In this document: one piece after another, positions 8,621 to 17,419 of the stretch | Position numbering within the stretch: position 1 is the stretch's first letter | How the letters are laid out: each line of letters begins with the position of its first letter | DNA from: Pseudomonas antarctica | GTDB taxonomy: Bacteria; Pseudomonadota; Gammaproteobacteria; Pseudomonadales; Pseudomonadaceae | Assembly: GCF_001647715.1 (NCBI RefSeq) | Contig: NZ_CP015600.1 | Coordinates: 4,588,001-4,652,000, forward strand | Direction: 5' to 3' | Length of the DNA: 64,000 nt | Made by a program: the position numbers and the translations under genes | Notes under the pieces: model-generated | The model's database searches: none | What the model saw: only the letters and a program-made list of their open reading frames with translations | What the model was told of the DNA's origin: nothing

Positions 8621-9606
8621 ATGGCTTCCTTGTAGGCGGCCAGGGCTTCATCGAGTCGCAGCCAGTGCGCCTCGGTGTCGGGCAAACCGAAGCGCAGGCT
8701 GCTGTCGTGGACAAACAGGCGCAGCAGGATGCCGCGCTGAGCCATGAATTCGTGCATGTGTTCGGCGTGCGGTGTAATCAGCCACTGGAACAAGGCGCAG
8801 CCACCGTGGGGTTGAAAGCCATGGCGCTCAAGCAGGTCAAACAAGCGTTGGCCCGCTTCGATACAGCGCTCACGCTGGCGGGCGTGCCCGGCCATATCGC
8901 GCAGGCATACTTGGCCGAGCACCCGTGTCGGCCCGCTGACCGACCATGGGCCGAGCTGTTCGGCGAATAGCTTGAGCAACTTGCGTTCGGCCAACACAAA
9001 GCCCAAGCGAACACCGGCCAAACCAAAGAACTTACCGAACGAGCGCAACACAATCAGGCCGACTTGATGGGCGTGGCTGGCCAGGCTTAATTGCGGGGTG
9101 ACGTCCATAAAGGCTTCATCCACTACCAGCCAACCGCCGCGCTGGGCCAGCCGCGCATGCCACTCCAGCAGGCGTTGCGGGGTCAGGCTAAGTCCGGTGG
9201 GATTGTTCGGATTGACCACCACCAACACGTCGAGGCCATCGAGAAAGAAGTCGACTTCCTGCTCCTGCACTTCGCGCACCACGTAACCTGCGCGACGCCA
9301 GGCTTCGGCGTGCTCGGCATAACACGGCGACAACACCCCGACCTTGCCGGAGCGACGCAAGCGCGGCAGCAATTGGATTGCTGCCTGGGAACCCGCGACC
9401 GGCAACACATGGGCGGCGCCGTAATACTCGCTGGCAGCCTTTTCCAAGCCGTCATCGGTTTCCGGCAAACGCGCCCAGGCCCGCAACGGGATCTCGGGGA
9501 TCGGCCAGGGCCAGGGCGCCAGGCCGCTGGACAGGTCGAGCCAATCCGCCTCGGCGATTCCGTACTGAATCACTGCCTTACGCAGGCGACCACCGTGTTC
9601 AAGCAT
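8617..9606 (-). CDS. cobD: L-threonine-O-3-phosphate decarboxylase (PLP-dependent)
   Basis: 329 residues of class I/II aminotransferase fold. NPNNPTG is at 132-138, Asp163 in VVDEAF pairs with the cofactor, and the PLP Lys is K192 in [15 protein letters not shown]. It makes (R)-1-amino-2-propanol phosphate, the linker joining the corrin ring to the nucleotide loop; the next enzyme to act is encoded directly upstream. In the P. denitrificans scheme it is called cobC. The start overlaps the end of the cbiB-type gene by 8 bases. Confidence 0.92.
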   Translation of the reverse strand: MLEHGGRLRKAVIQYGIAEADWLDLSSGLAPWPWPIPEIPLRAWARLPETDDGLEKAASEYYGAAHVLPVAGSQAAIQLLPRLRRSGKVGVLSPCYAEHAEAWRRAGYVVREVQEQEVDFFLDGLDVLVVVNPNNPTGLSLTPQRLLEWHARLAQRGGWLVVDEAFMDVTPQLSLASHAHQVGLIVLRSFGKFFGLAGVRLGFVLAERKLLKLFAEQLGPWSVSGPTRVLGQVCLRDMAGHARQRERCIEAGQRLFDLLERHGFQPHGGCALFQWLITPHAEHMHEFMAQRGILLRLFVHDSSLRFGLPDTEAHWLRLDEALAAYKEAI

Positions 9607-10507
9607 AAAATTGCGCCCCCGCGCAGAGGATCAGCAGCCATAACCATACGCCGCGCTGCACCAGTTGCCAGCCTCGATCAATAGAATCGGCATCGGCTGG
9701 CGGGCCTTCGCCCAATGACGGGCGCTGATGTAACTCGCCGTGATAAATCGCCGCGCCACCCAGTTCGACACCCAGTGCGCCCGCGCCAGCCGCCATCACC
9801 GGGCCGGCATTGGGGCTGTCCCAGGTTGGGCCCTGGGTGCGCCAGCATTTAAGCGCCAGGCGGGTTTTGCCCAGCACGGCGTAGGTCAAAGCCACCAGCC
9901 GCGCAGGGATGTAGTTGAGTACATCGTCGATCTTGGCAGCCGCCCAGCCGAAACGCTCAAAGCGTTCGTTGCGATAGCCCCACATGGCGTCGAGGGTGTT
10001 ACTCAAGCGATACAGCACCACGCCCGGCACACCGGCGACCACAAACCAGAACAGCGCGGCAAACACCGCGTCGCTGCCGTTTTCCAGCACCGACTCCGTG
10101 GCGGCGCGGGCGACTTCGGTGCGGTCCAGCTCGCTGGTCTGGCGGCTGACCAGATAACTCACGCGTTTGCGCGCTTCATCCAGGTCATCACTGCGCAACG
10201 CCTGGGCCACCGGGATCACGTGCTCACCGAGGCTGCGCATACCCAGCGCGCAGTACAGCGCTAAAATCTCCAGCACCCAACCGATATAAGGCGCCCACGA
10301 CAACGCAGTGGCCATCAGGGTCAGCGGCACCACCGCGATAACCCACGCGGTCACGCCGTGGCTGCGCCAGCCACGGCCTCCGGTATTGAAACGTTGCTCG
10401 ATGCGCCCGGCGAAATTGCCGAATGCCACCAGCGGATGCCAGCGCCTGGGCTCGCCCAGCAGCGCATCCAGCGCCACCGCAGCGACACACAGCAAGGCCA
10501 CACTCAT
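9599..10507 (-). CDS. cbiB: Adenosylcobinamide-phosphate synthase
   Basis: 302 residues with several membrane segments and the conserved start [22 protein letters not shown]. It attaches aminopropanol phosphate to adenosylcobyric acid in the inner membrane. Also called cobD in the aerobic-pathway scheme. The ATG at 10507 is chosen over a possible start five codons upstream because it overlaps the bluB stop as ATGA. Confidence 0.92.
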   Translation of the reverse strand: MSVALLCVAAVALDALLGEPRRWHPLVAFGNFAGRIEQRFNTGGRGWRSHGVTAWVIAVVPLTLMATALSWAPYIGWVLEILALYCALGMRSLGEHVIPVAQALRSDDLDEARKRVSYLVSRQTSELDRTEVARAATESVLENGSDAVFAALFWFVVAGVPGVVLYRLSNTLDAMWGYRNERFERFGWAAAKIDDVLNYIPARLVALTYAVLGKTRLALKCWRTQGPTWDSPNAGPVMAAGAGALGVELGGAAIYHGELHQRPSLGEGPPADADSIDRGWQLVQRGVWLWLLILCAGAQFYA

Positions 10508-11154
10508 TGACTCACTCCCCACACATTCTCATACAACATGTCACTCAGCGGCCGTGGTTCGGCCCAGCCTTCGAGCTGCAACATCGGTGCCGGATAGAAC
10601 CCGGCTACCGGCCCCAGGCATAGCACCGCCAAGGGTTTCGCACCGGCCGGCAAACCCAGCAGGTCGGCCAGGGCCTGCGGCTCGAACAGCGAGACCCAGC
10701 CCATGCCAAGGCCTTCGACGCGGGCTGCCAGCCAGAGATTCTGGATCGCACAGGACAACGATGCCATGTCCATTTCCGGCAAGGTGCGACGGCCAAAAAT
10801 GTGGCGCTCGCGATCATCCATCAGCGCTGCCACCAACACTTCGGCGCAGTCATGGATGCCTTCGACCTTGAGTTTCATGAACTCATCGGAACGCTCGCCC
10901 AACGCCTCGGCGGTGCGCACGCGCTCTTCTTCCACCAGGTGTTGAATCTGCCCACGCAACCGGCGGTCACTGATACGGATAAACCGCCAGGGCTGCATCA
11001 AGCCGACACTGGGCGCCTGGTGCGCAGCCTGGAGCAGGCGGTGCAGCAGTTCTGGGGCAACCGTGCCGCCGATAAAGTGGCGCATGTCGCGGCGTTCGGC
11101 GATGGCGCGATAGACGGCCTGGCGGTCGGCTTCAGGAAAGGCGTTGTCGGTCAT
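10504..11154 (-). CDS. bluB: 5,6-dimethylbenzimidazole synthase
   Basis: 216 residues, nitroreductase fold, with RRDMRHF near residue 20 and [11 protein letters not shown] in the C-terminal half, features of the BluB subfamily. BluB uses reduced FMN and oxygen to fragment the flavin and release dimethylbenzimidazole, the lower ligand of B12. Its place among cobalamin genes supports this over a general nitroreductase and shows that the lower ligand is made aerobically. ATGA overlap with the cobB stop (11151-11154). Confidence 0.92.
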   Translation of the reverse strand: MTDNAFPEADRQAVYRAIAERRDMRHFIGGTVAPELLHRLLQAAHQAPSVGLMQPWRFIRISDRRLRGQIQHLVEEERVRTAEALGERSDEFMKLKVEGIHDCAEVLVAALMDDRERHIFGRRTLPEMDMASLSCAIQNLWLAARVEGLGMGWVSLFEPQALADLLGLPAGAKPLAVLCLGPVAGFYPAPMLQLEGWAEPRPLSDMLYENVWGVSQ

Positions 11155-12554
11155 GGCTTCTTCGCGAGCAAGTCGAATCGTCGCACCGCCGCTTCCACAT
11201 TGTGATCGGTGAACCCGGTCGATGAGGGCGCTGGCTTGCCTGCGATAGCGGCCTGATGGCTCGGCGCAAACAATGCGGCCACTGCCGTCGGGTTGGACGG
11301 GAAATAGAAGTGCACGTAGGAAGCCGTCATCCGCCCCTGGCGGTACACCGCTTCGGCACCGCGCCCGCCGTTAGGGCTAAGGCCACGGGCAATCGGCTGC
11401 CACTCGGTGCTGGTCAGGGAGTGGTGATAGGTGTGACCGCGCAGTACGCCTTCCGGCAACTCGACGCTTTGCAGGGCCAGGGCCGCGAGCTTCTTCTGCA
11501 TCACCGCATCCCCCTGCAGCAAGCCAACCAGTTCGGCACGGGTACCATCGACATCGGTGAGCGAGTCCAGCAGGTACAGCATGCCGCCACATTCGGCGAG
11601 CAACGGTTTACCCGCCGCGTGATGGGCGCGAATAGCGTCGAGCATCGAAGTGTTTTCAGACAATGCCCGGTGGTGCAGTTCCGGGTAGCCGCCCGGCAGG
11701 TACAAGCTATTGGCTTCGGGTAATTGGCGATCATGGATCGGCGAGAAGAAGCGCAATTCGGCGCCCATCGCCCGCAGCAGGTCAAGGCTGGCGCCGTACG
11801 TGAAGGCAAAGGCCTCGTCGCGGGCCACCGCAATGCGCACGCCGGCGAGCAACGGTTCGGCCTCGATCACTTGCGGGGCGGCGAAGGTCACCGGCGGCGG
11901 CAACGCGACTTCGCAACTGCTGCCCAGGGCTTCGGCAGCGGCGTCCAGGCGCACATCGAGGTCATTCAGTTCGCTGGCTTGCACCAGGCCCAAGTGGCGA
12001 CTGGGTAATTCAATTGCGGTTTCGCGAGACAACGCGCCATACCAGCGCAGGCCTTCGGTGAGGCTGCCTTCCAGTAACTGTGCATGGCGCAGGGTGCCGA
12101 CGCGGTTGGCCAACACGCCAGCGAACGGCAAGTCCGGCTGATAGCGCGCCAGCCCCAAGGCCAGGGCGCCGAAGGTCTGGGCCATGGCGGTGCCGTCGAT
12201 CACACCGAGCACCGGCACACCGAAGTGCCGCGCCAGGTCGGCACTGGAGGGCGTGCCGTCGAACAGGCCCATCACGCCTTCGATCAGGATCAGGTCCGCC
12301 TCGCCCGCCGCTTCCCACAGCAAGCGGCGACTTTCCTGCTCGCCGACCATCCACATGTCCAACTGATACACAGGCGCACCGCTGGCACGCTCATGAATCA
12401 TGGGGTCGAGAAAGTCCGGCCCGCATTTGAACACGCGCACCTTGCGCCCCAGGTTGCGGTGCAAACGCGCCAACGCAGCGGTCACGGTGGTTTTGCCCTG
12501 GCCGGACGCCGGTGCGGCGATCAGTACGGCCGGGCAATGACGGGGCTGATTCAA
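11151..12554 (-). CDS. cobB: Hydrogenobyrinate/cobyrinate a,c-diamide synthase
   Basis: 467 residues. ATP-binding N-terminal half with APASGQGKTT at 14-23, C-terminal glutamine amidotransferase half with its nucleophile in LLAECGGMLYL. It amidates side chains a and c of the corrin ring. The other cob genes suggest the aerobic route (substrate hydrogenobyrinate), but cobalt insertion genes are not in view, so cobyrinate (the CbiA reaction) cannot be excluded. The C-terminus after the amidotransferase domain is somewhat long. ATGA overlap with cobO at 12551-12554. Confidence 0.93.
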   Translation of the reverse strand: MNQPRHCPAVLIAAPASGQGKTTVTAALARLHRNLGRKVRVFKCGPDFLDPMIHERASGAPVYQLDMWMVGEQESRRLLWEAAGEADLILIEGVMGLFDGTPSSADLARHFGVPVLGVIDGTAMAQTFGALALGLARYQPDLPFAGVLANRVGTLRHAQLLEGSLTEGLRWYGALSRETAIELPSRHLGLVQASELNDLDVRLDAAAEALGSSCEVALPPPVTFAAPQVIEAEPLLAGVRIAVARDEAFAFTYGASLDLLRAMGAELRFFSPIHDRQLPEANSLYLPGGYPELHHRALSENTSMLDAIRAHHAAGKPLLAECGGMLYLLDSLTDVDGTRAELVGLLQGDAVMQKKLAALALQSVELPEGVLRGHTYHHSLTSTEWQPIARGLSPNGGRGAEAVYRQGRMTASYVHFYFPSNPTAVAALFAPSHQAAIAGKPAPSSTGFTDHNVEAAVRRFDLLAKKP

Positions 12555-13162
12555 AGTTCGACGCCCTTCTGTGCCTTGATACCGGCCTGGAACGCATGCT
12601 TGAGCATGCCCATTTCGGTGACGGTGTCGCCCATTTCGACCATTTCAGGCTTGGCGCCACGGCCGGTGACCACTACGTGCTGCTTCGGTGGGCGGGCTTG
12701 CAGGTCGCTGAGCACTTGATCCAGGTCGAGGTAACCGTGCTTGAGGGCGATGTTCAGTTCGTCCAGCACCACCAGGCCAATGGACGGGTCTTGCAACAAT
12801 TCGCGGGAAACCGCCCAGGCCGCTTCAGCGGCGGCGATGTCGCGCTGGCGGTCCTGGGTTTCCCAGGTAAAGCCTTCGCCCATCACGTGGAAGCGCACTT
12901 GCTCTGGGAAACGGCGGAAGAACAATTCTTCGCCCGTGCTGTGGCGCCCCTTGATGAACTGCACCACGCCGCACTGCATGCCGTGGCCCATGGCACGGGC
13001 CAGCATGCCAAATGCCGAACTGCTCTTGCCTTTACCGTTGCCGGTCAGTACCAGCAGCAATCCGCACTCGTTCGGGGAATTGGCGATGCGCTCGTCGATC
13101 ACGGCTTTTTTGCGCAGCATGCGCGCCAGGTGGCGTTCGTCGCGGTCGGGGGAATCAGTCAT
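12551..13162 (-). CDS. cobO: Cob(I)yrinic acid a,c-diamide adenosyltransferase
   Basis: 203 residues starting MTDSPDRDER, with a P-loop LTGNGKGKSS at about 39-48 and VLDELNIAL in the middle, as in the CobA/CobO class. It adds the adenosyl group from ATP to the cobalt. First gene of the operon, directly behind the riboswitch. An upstream in-frame start would add 21 hydrophobic residues that overlap the terminator region, so the start at 13162 is preferred. Confidence 0.94.
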   Translation of the reverse strand: MTDSPDRDERHLARMLRKKAVIDERIANSPNECGLLLVLTGNGKGKSSSAFGMLARAMGHGMQCGVVQFIKGRHSTGEELFFRRFPEQVRFHVMGEGFTWETQDRQRDIAAAEAAWAVSRELLQDPSIGLVVLDELNIALKHGYLDLDQVLSDLQARPPKQHVVVTGRGAKPEMVEMGDTVTEMGMLKHAFQAGIKAQKGVEL

Positions 13163-13202
13163 GGCAGCTCTCCGTTGGGGCTGGACAAAAACGGCGGGCA
13201 GG

Positions 13203-13250
13203 AAAAAGAAAAAACAGACAGCCAAGCATCGCCCACCGTGATGCTGTTGG
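13203..13250 (-). terminator. Intrinsic terminator of the cobalamin riboswitch (expression platform)
   Basis: On the minus strand a hairpin with AGCATC/GATGCT arms, extended by CCAA/TTGG, is followed by a run reading CTGTCTGTTTTTTCTTTTTC. It lies between the aptamer and the cobO start, where a B12-triggered transcription terminator should be. Confidence 0.75.
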
Positions 13251-13254
13251 ATGA

Positions 13255-13477
13255 TCCAGGCCGGTCTCCGGACTCATAAGTGGCGCTCTTGCTCATCGAG
13301 CGAGCAGGCCAACGGCGCGCCTTCCCATATCACGCGGATACAGTGGCAAAAGGCACCGTTTTGACTCATTTACCGTTGCGGGGGCAGCGCCGGGATCGCG
13401 GCAGCACTGTGTACAAGTGCGCTCACTCACCGGCTTCCCTGTTTCACTCTGTCGGCGTATCCGCCACAGAGCACCTG
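13255..13477 (-). promoter_or_regulatory. Cobalamin (B12) riboswitch
   Basis: The minus strand shows the conserved blocks in order: AGGTGCTCTGTGGCGG and GGGAAGCCGGTGAG at the 5' side, CGCTGCCCCCGCAACGGTAA (13370-13389), the B12 box GCCACTG (13351-13357), and the closing AGTCCGGAGACCGGCC. It precedes cobO and so should reduce expression of the operon when adenosylcobalamin is plentiful. It fills most of the 430-base gap between cobO and the plus-strand lipoprotein gene. Confidence 0.93.
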
Positions 13478-13592
13478 GAACAAGCCGCGAAGGTTAGTGG
13501 GTTGGGGGTGGAGCGTCAATTAAAGCTGGCCTTGCACTTGAACCATCGGACTATCTCACTCCTCTACCCTTACAGGTATTAAGGAGAAAACC

Positions 13593-14906
13593 ATGCATAA
13601 AACCAGACTCGCCTTACTGATCATGCTGGCAGGCACCCTCGCCGCCTGCGGCGAAAGCTCCACGTTGAAGGTCTCCGATGGCACCGGGCCTTCGCCCAAA
13701 CTGCCGGAGCCGAACAAAACCCTGATCCCCACCGTAAACATTGCCCCGGCCATCGGCTGGCCCGACGGCGCGAAGCCAACCGCCGCCGCCGGCACTCAGG
13801 TGTCGGCGTTTGCCGAAGGCCTGGACCACCCGCGCTGGCTGTATGTTTTGCCGAATGGCGATGTGCTGGTGGCGGAAACCAACGCCCCGCCCAAGCCGGA
13901 TGATGCCAAGGGTATTCGCGGCTGGGTGATGGAGAAGGTCATGGGCCGCGCAGGCGCAGGCGTGCCAAGCCCGAATCGCATCACGCTGCTGCGCGATGCC
14001 GACCACGACGGCGTCGCCGAGACCCGCACGGTGTTCCTGGAGAATCTCAATTCACCGTTCGGCATGACGCTGGTGGGTAACGACCTTTACGTCGCCGATT
14101 CGGACAAACTGCTGCGCTTCCCCTATCAGCCAGGCGAAACCTCGATCAAGCAAGCGGGTACCACAGTGGTCGACCTGCCGGGCGGCAGTATCAACCACCA
14201 CTGGACGAAAAACGTGGTGGCCAGCAAGGACGGTCGCAAGCTGTACGTGAGTGTCGGCTCCAACAGCAACGTGGGCGAGAACGGCCTGAAGGCAGAAGAA
14301 GGTCGCGCGGCGATCTGGGAAGTCGACCGCTCCACAGGCCAGCACCGCATTTTTGCTTCCGGGCTGCGCAACCCGAACGGCATGGCCTGGGAACCGCAGA
14401 GCGGCAAGCTGTGGACGGCGGTTAACGAGCGCGACGAGATCGGCAGCGACCTGGTGCCCGACTACATTACCTCGGTCAAGGATGGCGCATTTTACGGCTG
14501 GCCCTTCAGCTACTACGGCCAGCATGTGGACGTACGCGTCTCACCGCAAAACCCCGACCTGGTCGCCAAGGCGATTGCACCGGACTATGCCGTAGGGCCT
14601 CACACCGCGTCCTTGGGGCTGACGTTCGCAGAAGGCAGCAAACTCCCCGCGCAATTCAGCAACGGCGCATTCATCGGCCAGCATGGCTCGTGGAACCGCA
14701 AGCCGCACAGTGGCTACAAGGTGATTTTCGTACCGTTCGAGGGCGGGCAACCCAAAGGGCAACCCGTGGATGTGCTGACCGGATTCCTCAACAGTGACGA
14801 GAAAGCCATGGGCCGGCCGGTGGGCGTGGTGATTGATCAGCAGGGCGACTTGCTGGTCGCGGATGACGTGGGAAATAAGGTGTGGCGGGTGTCGGCGGCT
14901 AAGTAG
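13593..14906 (+). CDS. L-sorbosone dehydrogenase-like lipoprotein (PQQ-type beta-propeller)
   Basis: 437 residues. Lipoprotein signal with lipobox LAAC (Cys19). The body is a six-bladed propeller of the sorbosone/soluble glucose dehydrogenase family: [52 protein letters not shown] and a closing blade [16 protein letters not shown]. Such enzymes oxidise sugars or aldehydes in the periplasm using PQQ, but many members have no tested substrate. AAGGAG lies 7 bases before the ATG. It diverges from the riboswitch and is not obviously linked to B12. Confidence 0.85.
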   Translation: MHKTRLALLIMLAGTLAACGESSTLKVSDGTGPSPKLPEPNKTLIPTVNIAPAIGWPDGAKPTAAAGTQVSAFAEGLDHPRWLYVLPNGDVLVAETNAPPKPDDAKGIRGWVMEKVMGRAGAGVPSPNRITLLRDADHDGVAETRTVFLENLNSPFGMTLVGNDLYVADSDKLLRFPYQPGETSIKQAGTTVVDLPGGSINHHWTKNVVASKDGRKLYVSVGSNSNVGENGLKAEEGRAAIWEVDRSTGQHRIFASGLRNPNGMAWEPQSGKLWTAVNERDEIGSDLVPDYITSVKDGAFYGWPFSYYGQHVDVRVSPQNPDLVAKAIAPDYAVGPHTASLGLTFAEGSKLPAQFSNGAFIGQHGSWNRKPHSGYKVIFVPFEGGQPKGQPVDVLTGFLNSDEKAMGRPVGVVIDQQGDLLVADDVGNKVWRVSAAK

Positions 14907-14933
14907 CCGGCCTCAAAAACAGCGCAAAACCAA

Positions 14934-14962
14934 ATGTGGGAGGGGCTTGCCCTCTCCCACAT
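14934..14962. repeat. REP-type palindrome, possible convergent terminator
   Basis: ATGTGGGAG and CTCCCACAT arms around GGGCTTGCC. It sits between two convergent genes and shares the GTGGGAG/GCTTGC signature of the other repeats in the window. Confidence 0.7.
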
Positions 14963-14980
14963 CTTATTCTCTGTTCAGCC

Positions 14981-15523
14981 TTAAGGATTGCGCGCCAGAT
15001 GCTCAGCCGGCAACACGCGCTTGGCGCTCAGGTAGGCGTTCTGCCAATAGGCTTTGGACAGCGTATCCAGTTTCACCGTACCACCGGTTTGCGGGGCATG
15101 TACGAATCGCCCTTCGCCGACGTAGATCCCGGCGTGGCTGACCCGCGAACCGCCACCGGTCGCAAAGAACAGCAAGTCACCGGTTTGCAGGTTCTGCTCG
15201 CTGACATCCTGCGCACGCATCACGATCAGTTCACGCGTGGTACGCGGCAAGGAGATGCCCGCGGCGTCGCGGTATACAAAGCCGATCAGGCCACTGCAAT
15301 CAAACCCGGAATCCGGCGTATTGCCGCCCCAGCGATAAGGCGTGCCGACCAGGCCCAGCGCTCGGAAGAGTACGTCTTCGGCAGCAGGCGAGAAACTTTG
15401 GCTGGAATAGTTGAACACCGGTTTCGGCTTGACCGCTACCGGGGCAGGCGGCGGTGGACGGCTTGCGCAGGCGCTGAGGAGCGCGGCACAAACAAGAAGA
15501 ATGAGGCGGGCTGAGGTCGACAT
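14981..15523 (-). CDS. NlpC/P60 lipoprotein, probable murein endopeptidase
   Basis: 180 residues with lipobox LSAC (Cys19), a Pro-rich linker, then an NlpC/P60 domain. The catalytic Cys76 is in DSGFDCSG, His130 in RVSHAGIY, with a third polar residue His142. The family cuts D-glutamyl-diaminopimelate bonds in peptidoglycan. Its upstream neighbour on the same strand encodes a second member with the same order of motifs, so they look like a diverged pair from tandem duplication. Confidence 0.9.
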   Translation of the reverse strand: MSTSARLILLVCAALLSACASRPPPPAPVAVKPKPVFNYSSQSFSPAAEDVLFRALGLVGTPYRWGGNTPDSGFDCSGLIGFVYRDAAGISLPRTTRELIVMRAQDVSEQNLQTGDLLFFATGGGSRVSHAGIYVGEGRFVHAPQTGGTVKLDTLSKAYWQNAYLSAKRVLPAEHLARNP

Positions 15524-15667
15524 GGGCAGAACAATCCTGATCTGGATGCGGCTTTCGCTGCCGAACGCTGAAAACCAGAACGCGCAAGCAAAGCTCGCGC
15601 GAACGGATTACAACAATATCCAGAGATTCTAGCGCTTACACGTCAAACTTCAAGTATCACTTTAACT

Positions 15668-16297
15668 TTACTTGCTGGCGGTAACGGTAGTCGGGGCCAT
15701 GGCGAGTGCACGCTTGGCTTCGATGAAGGTTTTGCTCCAGTAGCTGTCACCCAGGTTGTCGACTCGAACACCGCCACTGCGACGACTGCTGGAGTGAATA
15801 AACTGGTTATCGCCCAAGTAGATACCGGCGTGACTTACGCGACCACGACCTGCAGTACTAAAGAAAAGCAGATCGCCGGGCTTGAGGTTATTGCGTGCGA
15901 CCAACGGTGCATCCACGTTGATCATTTCGCGTGTCGAGCGAGGCAGGTTCATGCCGGCTTCTTCGCGAAACAGGTAGCCGATGAAGCCACTGCAGTCGAA
16001 ACCGGCTTCAGAGGTACCGCCGAAACGGTAACGGGTACCAATCAGGGACATGCCGCGTTCAAGGATGCTGTCGGCCAGAACTGGAAGCTGGTAAGGCTTG
16101 CTGCCGGAGAAGTCGGCCAGTTCTTTTTCAGTTGCGAGTTCTTCCTGGTAAACAGAGGAAGACTGCGATGCAACGAACTTTGCCTGGGACTGTTGTTGAG
16201 TCTTTTGCTGCTCAGCCACGTTTTGAGTGTGGGTGGCGCAACCAAACAACAGGGTAACGAGTGCGAGAGGCACGAGGGGTGCGAAGCGATTTAGCAT
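15668..16297 (-). CDS. NlpC/P60 lipoprotein, probable murein endopeptidase (second copy)
   Basis: 209 residues from the ATG at 16297; a GTG two codons upstream is possible. Lipobox LFGC (Cys20), a Gln/Ser-rich linker, then an NlpC/P60 domain with catalytic Cys102 (GFDCSG), His156 (RVSHAGIY) and His168. It is about 30 residues longer than its neighbour, through the linker. A long inverted repeat lies just upstream (16322-16388), in the likely leader or promoter. Confidence 0.9.
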   Translation of the reverse strand: MLNRFAPLVPLALVTLLFGCATHTQNVAEQQKTQQQSQAKFVASQSSSVYQEELATEKELADFSGSKPYQLPVLADSILERGMSLIGTRYRFGGTSEAGFDCSGFIGYLFREEAGMNLPRSTREMINVDAPLVARNNLKPGDLLFFSTAGRGRVSHAGIYLGDNQFIHSSSRRSGGVRVDNLGDSYWSKTFIEAKRALAMAPTTVTASK

Positions 16298-16321
16298 GGG
16301 CACGACCGTGGCTGATGTGTA

Positions 16322-16388
16322 AAGAAGTCGAGACTATGCCCTCTATCACATCGATTTGCAAATTCAATCGTGATCGATGTGACTTCTT
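16322..16388. repeat. Two-tier inverted repeat upstream of the NlpC/P60 gene
   Basis: Inner arms TCACATCGAT (16346-16355) and ATCGATGTGA (16373-16382) match perfectly around a 17-base loop. Outer arms AAGAAGTC (16322-16329) and GACTTCTT (16381-16388) also match. No T-run follows, so a terminator is unlikely; a leader hairpin or paired operator is possible. Confidence 0.55.
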
Positions 16389-16510
16389 GTTTCGACGATG
16401 ACATCTAAGCCCTTAACACCCCATACATGCCTTTTGCGTGGCCAAACCAGCCCACACGCAGGTTTTCTGGCGCCTGAAATTTGCCGAGAGCCGCGAAATA
16501 CAAGGGCTGG

Positions 16511-17215
16511 CTACCAGCCGAGAGTTTCCTTGAGGAAAGGAATGGTCAGCTTGCGCTGGGCCTGCAAAGAGGCCTGATCGAGCTGTTCCAGCAAATCGAA
16601 CAACGCGCTCATGCTGCGGGTGCCGCGCGTGAGAATAAAGTGCCCGACTTCATCGGTCAGGTGCAGGCCGCGACGGGATGCACGTAATTGCAGGGCGCGT
16701 AATTTGTCTTCGTCAGACAACGGGCGCATCTGGAAGATCAGCGCCAGGGTCAGGCGTGACTTGAGGTCGGCCAGCTTCACCGGCAGCTCTCGCGGCGACG
16801 TGGATGCGGCGATCAACAGCCGTCGTCCGCTGTCGCGCAGACGGTTGAACAGGTGAAACAAGGCTTCTTCCCAATCCGCCTTGCCGGCAATCGCCTGCAG
16901 ATCGTCCAGGCAGACCAGTTCGTACTGCTCAAGGTGGTCGAAGATCCCGATGCCACGGTCCATCAACTCAGCCAATGGCAGGTAAACCGCCGGCTCGCCC
17001 ATTTGCTCGAAGCGCAGGCACGCGGCCTGCAACAGGTGGGTACGCCCCACGCCGTGCTTGCCCCACAGATAGATCAGGCTTTCAGTCCACCCGGCGTCGG
17101 CTTCGCAGAGCCGCTCGACATAGCCGAGTGCAGCGGCATTGGCGCCTGGGTAGTAATTGATAAAGGTGGCGTCGTCACGCAGACGCACACCCAAGGGCAG
17201 CTGAATCGGTTTCAT
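16511..17215 (-). CDS. hda: DnaA regulatory inactivator Hda
   Basis: 234 residues homologous to the AAA+ domain of DnaA, without its DNA-binding domain. It starts MKPIQLPLGVRLRDDATF, with the clamp-binding motif QLPLGV near the N-terminus, then a Walker A-like GKHGVGRTHLL (about 52-62) and CLDDLQ as the Walker B. Hda with the DNA-loaded sliding clamp promotes hydrolysis of DnaA-bound ATP and so prevents over-initiation. The family length and the neighbours (PerM-like permease, DUF2066, purM) match the usual Pseudomonas order. Confidence 0.93.
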   Translation of the reverse strand: MKPIQLPLGVRLRDDATFINYYPGANAAALGYVERLCEADAGWTESLIYLWGKHGVGRTHLLQAACLRFEQMGEPAVYLPLAELMDRGIGIFDHLEQYELVCLDDLQAIAGKADWEEALFHLFNRLRDSGRRLLIAASTSPRELPVKLADLKSRLTLALIFQMRPLSDEDKLRALQLRASRRGLHLTDEVGHFILTRGTRSMSALFDLLEQLDQASLQAQRKLTIPFLKETLGW

Positions 17216-17383
17216 GCTGACTGAACGGCTCCAAACGAACCGTTAGTGGCCTCTGTGTAAAGTTTGCAAAGTTTATACCCGTGACGCCGGGCGCACAATG
17301 CAGCAGACCACAAGCAAAATCAAAGGTTTGCGTTAGCTTGGGTCAATTTTCGAAAATTGTTTGACACCACGGCTGCATAAACA

Positions 17384-17409
17384 ACAAACCCGGCCTGAGC
17401 CGGGTTTGT
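17384..17409 (-). terminator. Intrinsic terminator after the PerM-like gene
   Basis: ACAAACCCGGC and GCCGGGTTTGT arms (11 bp, perfect) around CTGA, followed on the minus strand by TTGTTTAT, 10 bases past the stop codon at 17420. Confidence 0.75.
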
Positions 17410-17419
17410 GACGAAGCGG

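Noticed and set aside
13280..13582. A 100-codon plus-strand frame in front of the sorbosone-type gene
   Set aside because: It lies antisense to the cobalamin riboswitch, which explains the sequence conservation; the frame has no ribosome site and no protein-like composition.
17360..17380. TTGACA with a nearby CATAAA as a plus-strand promoter
   Set aside because: The spacing is only 9 bases and no plus-strand gene follows.
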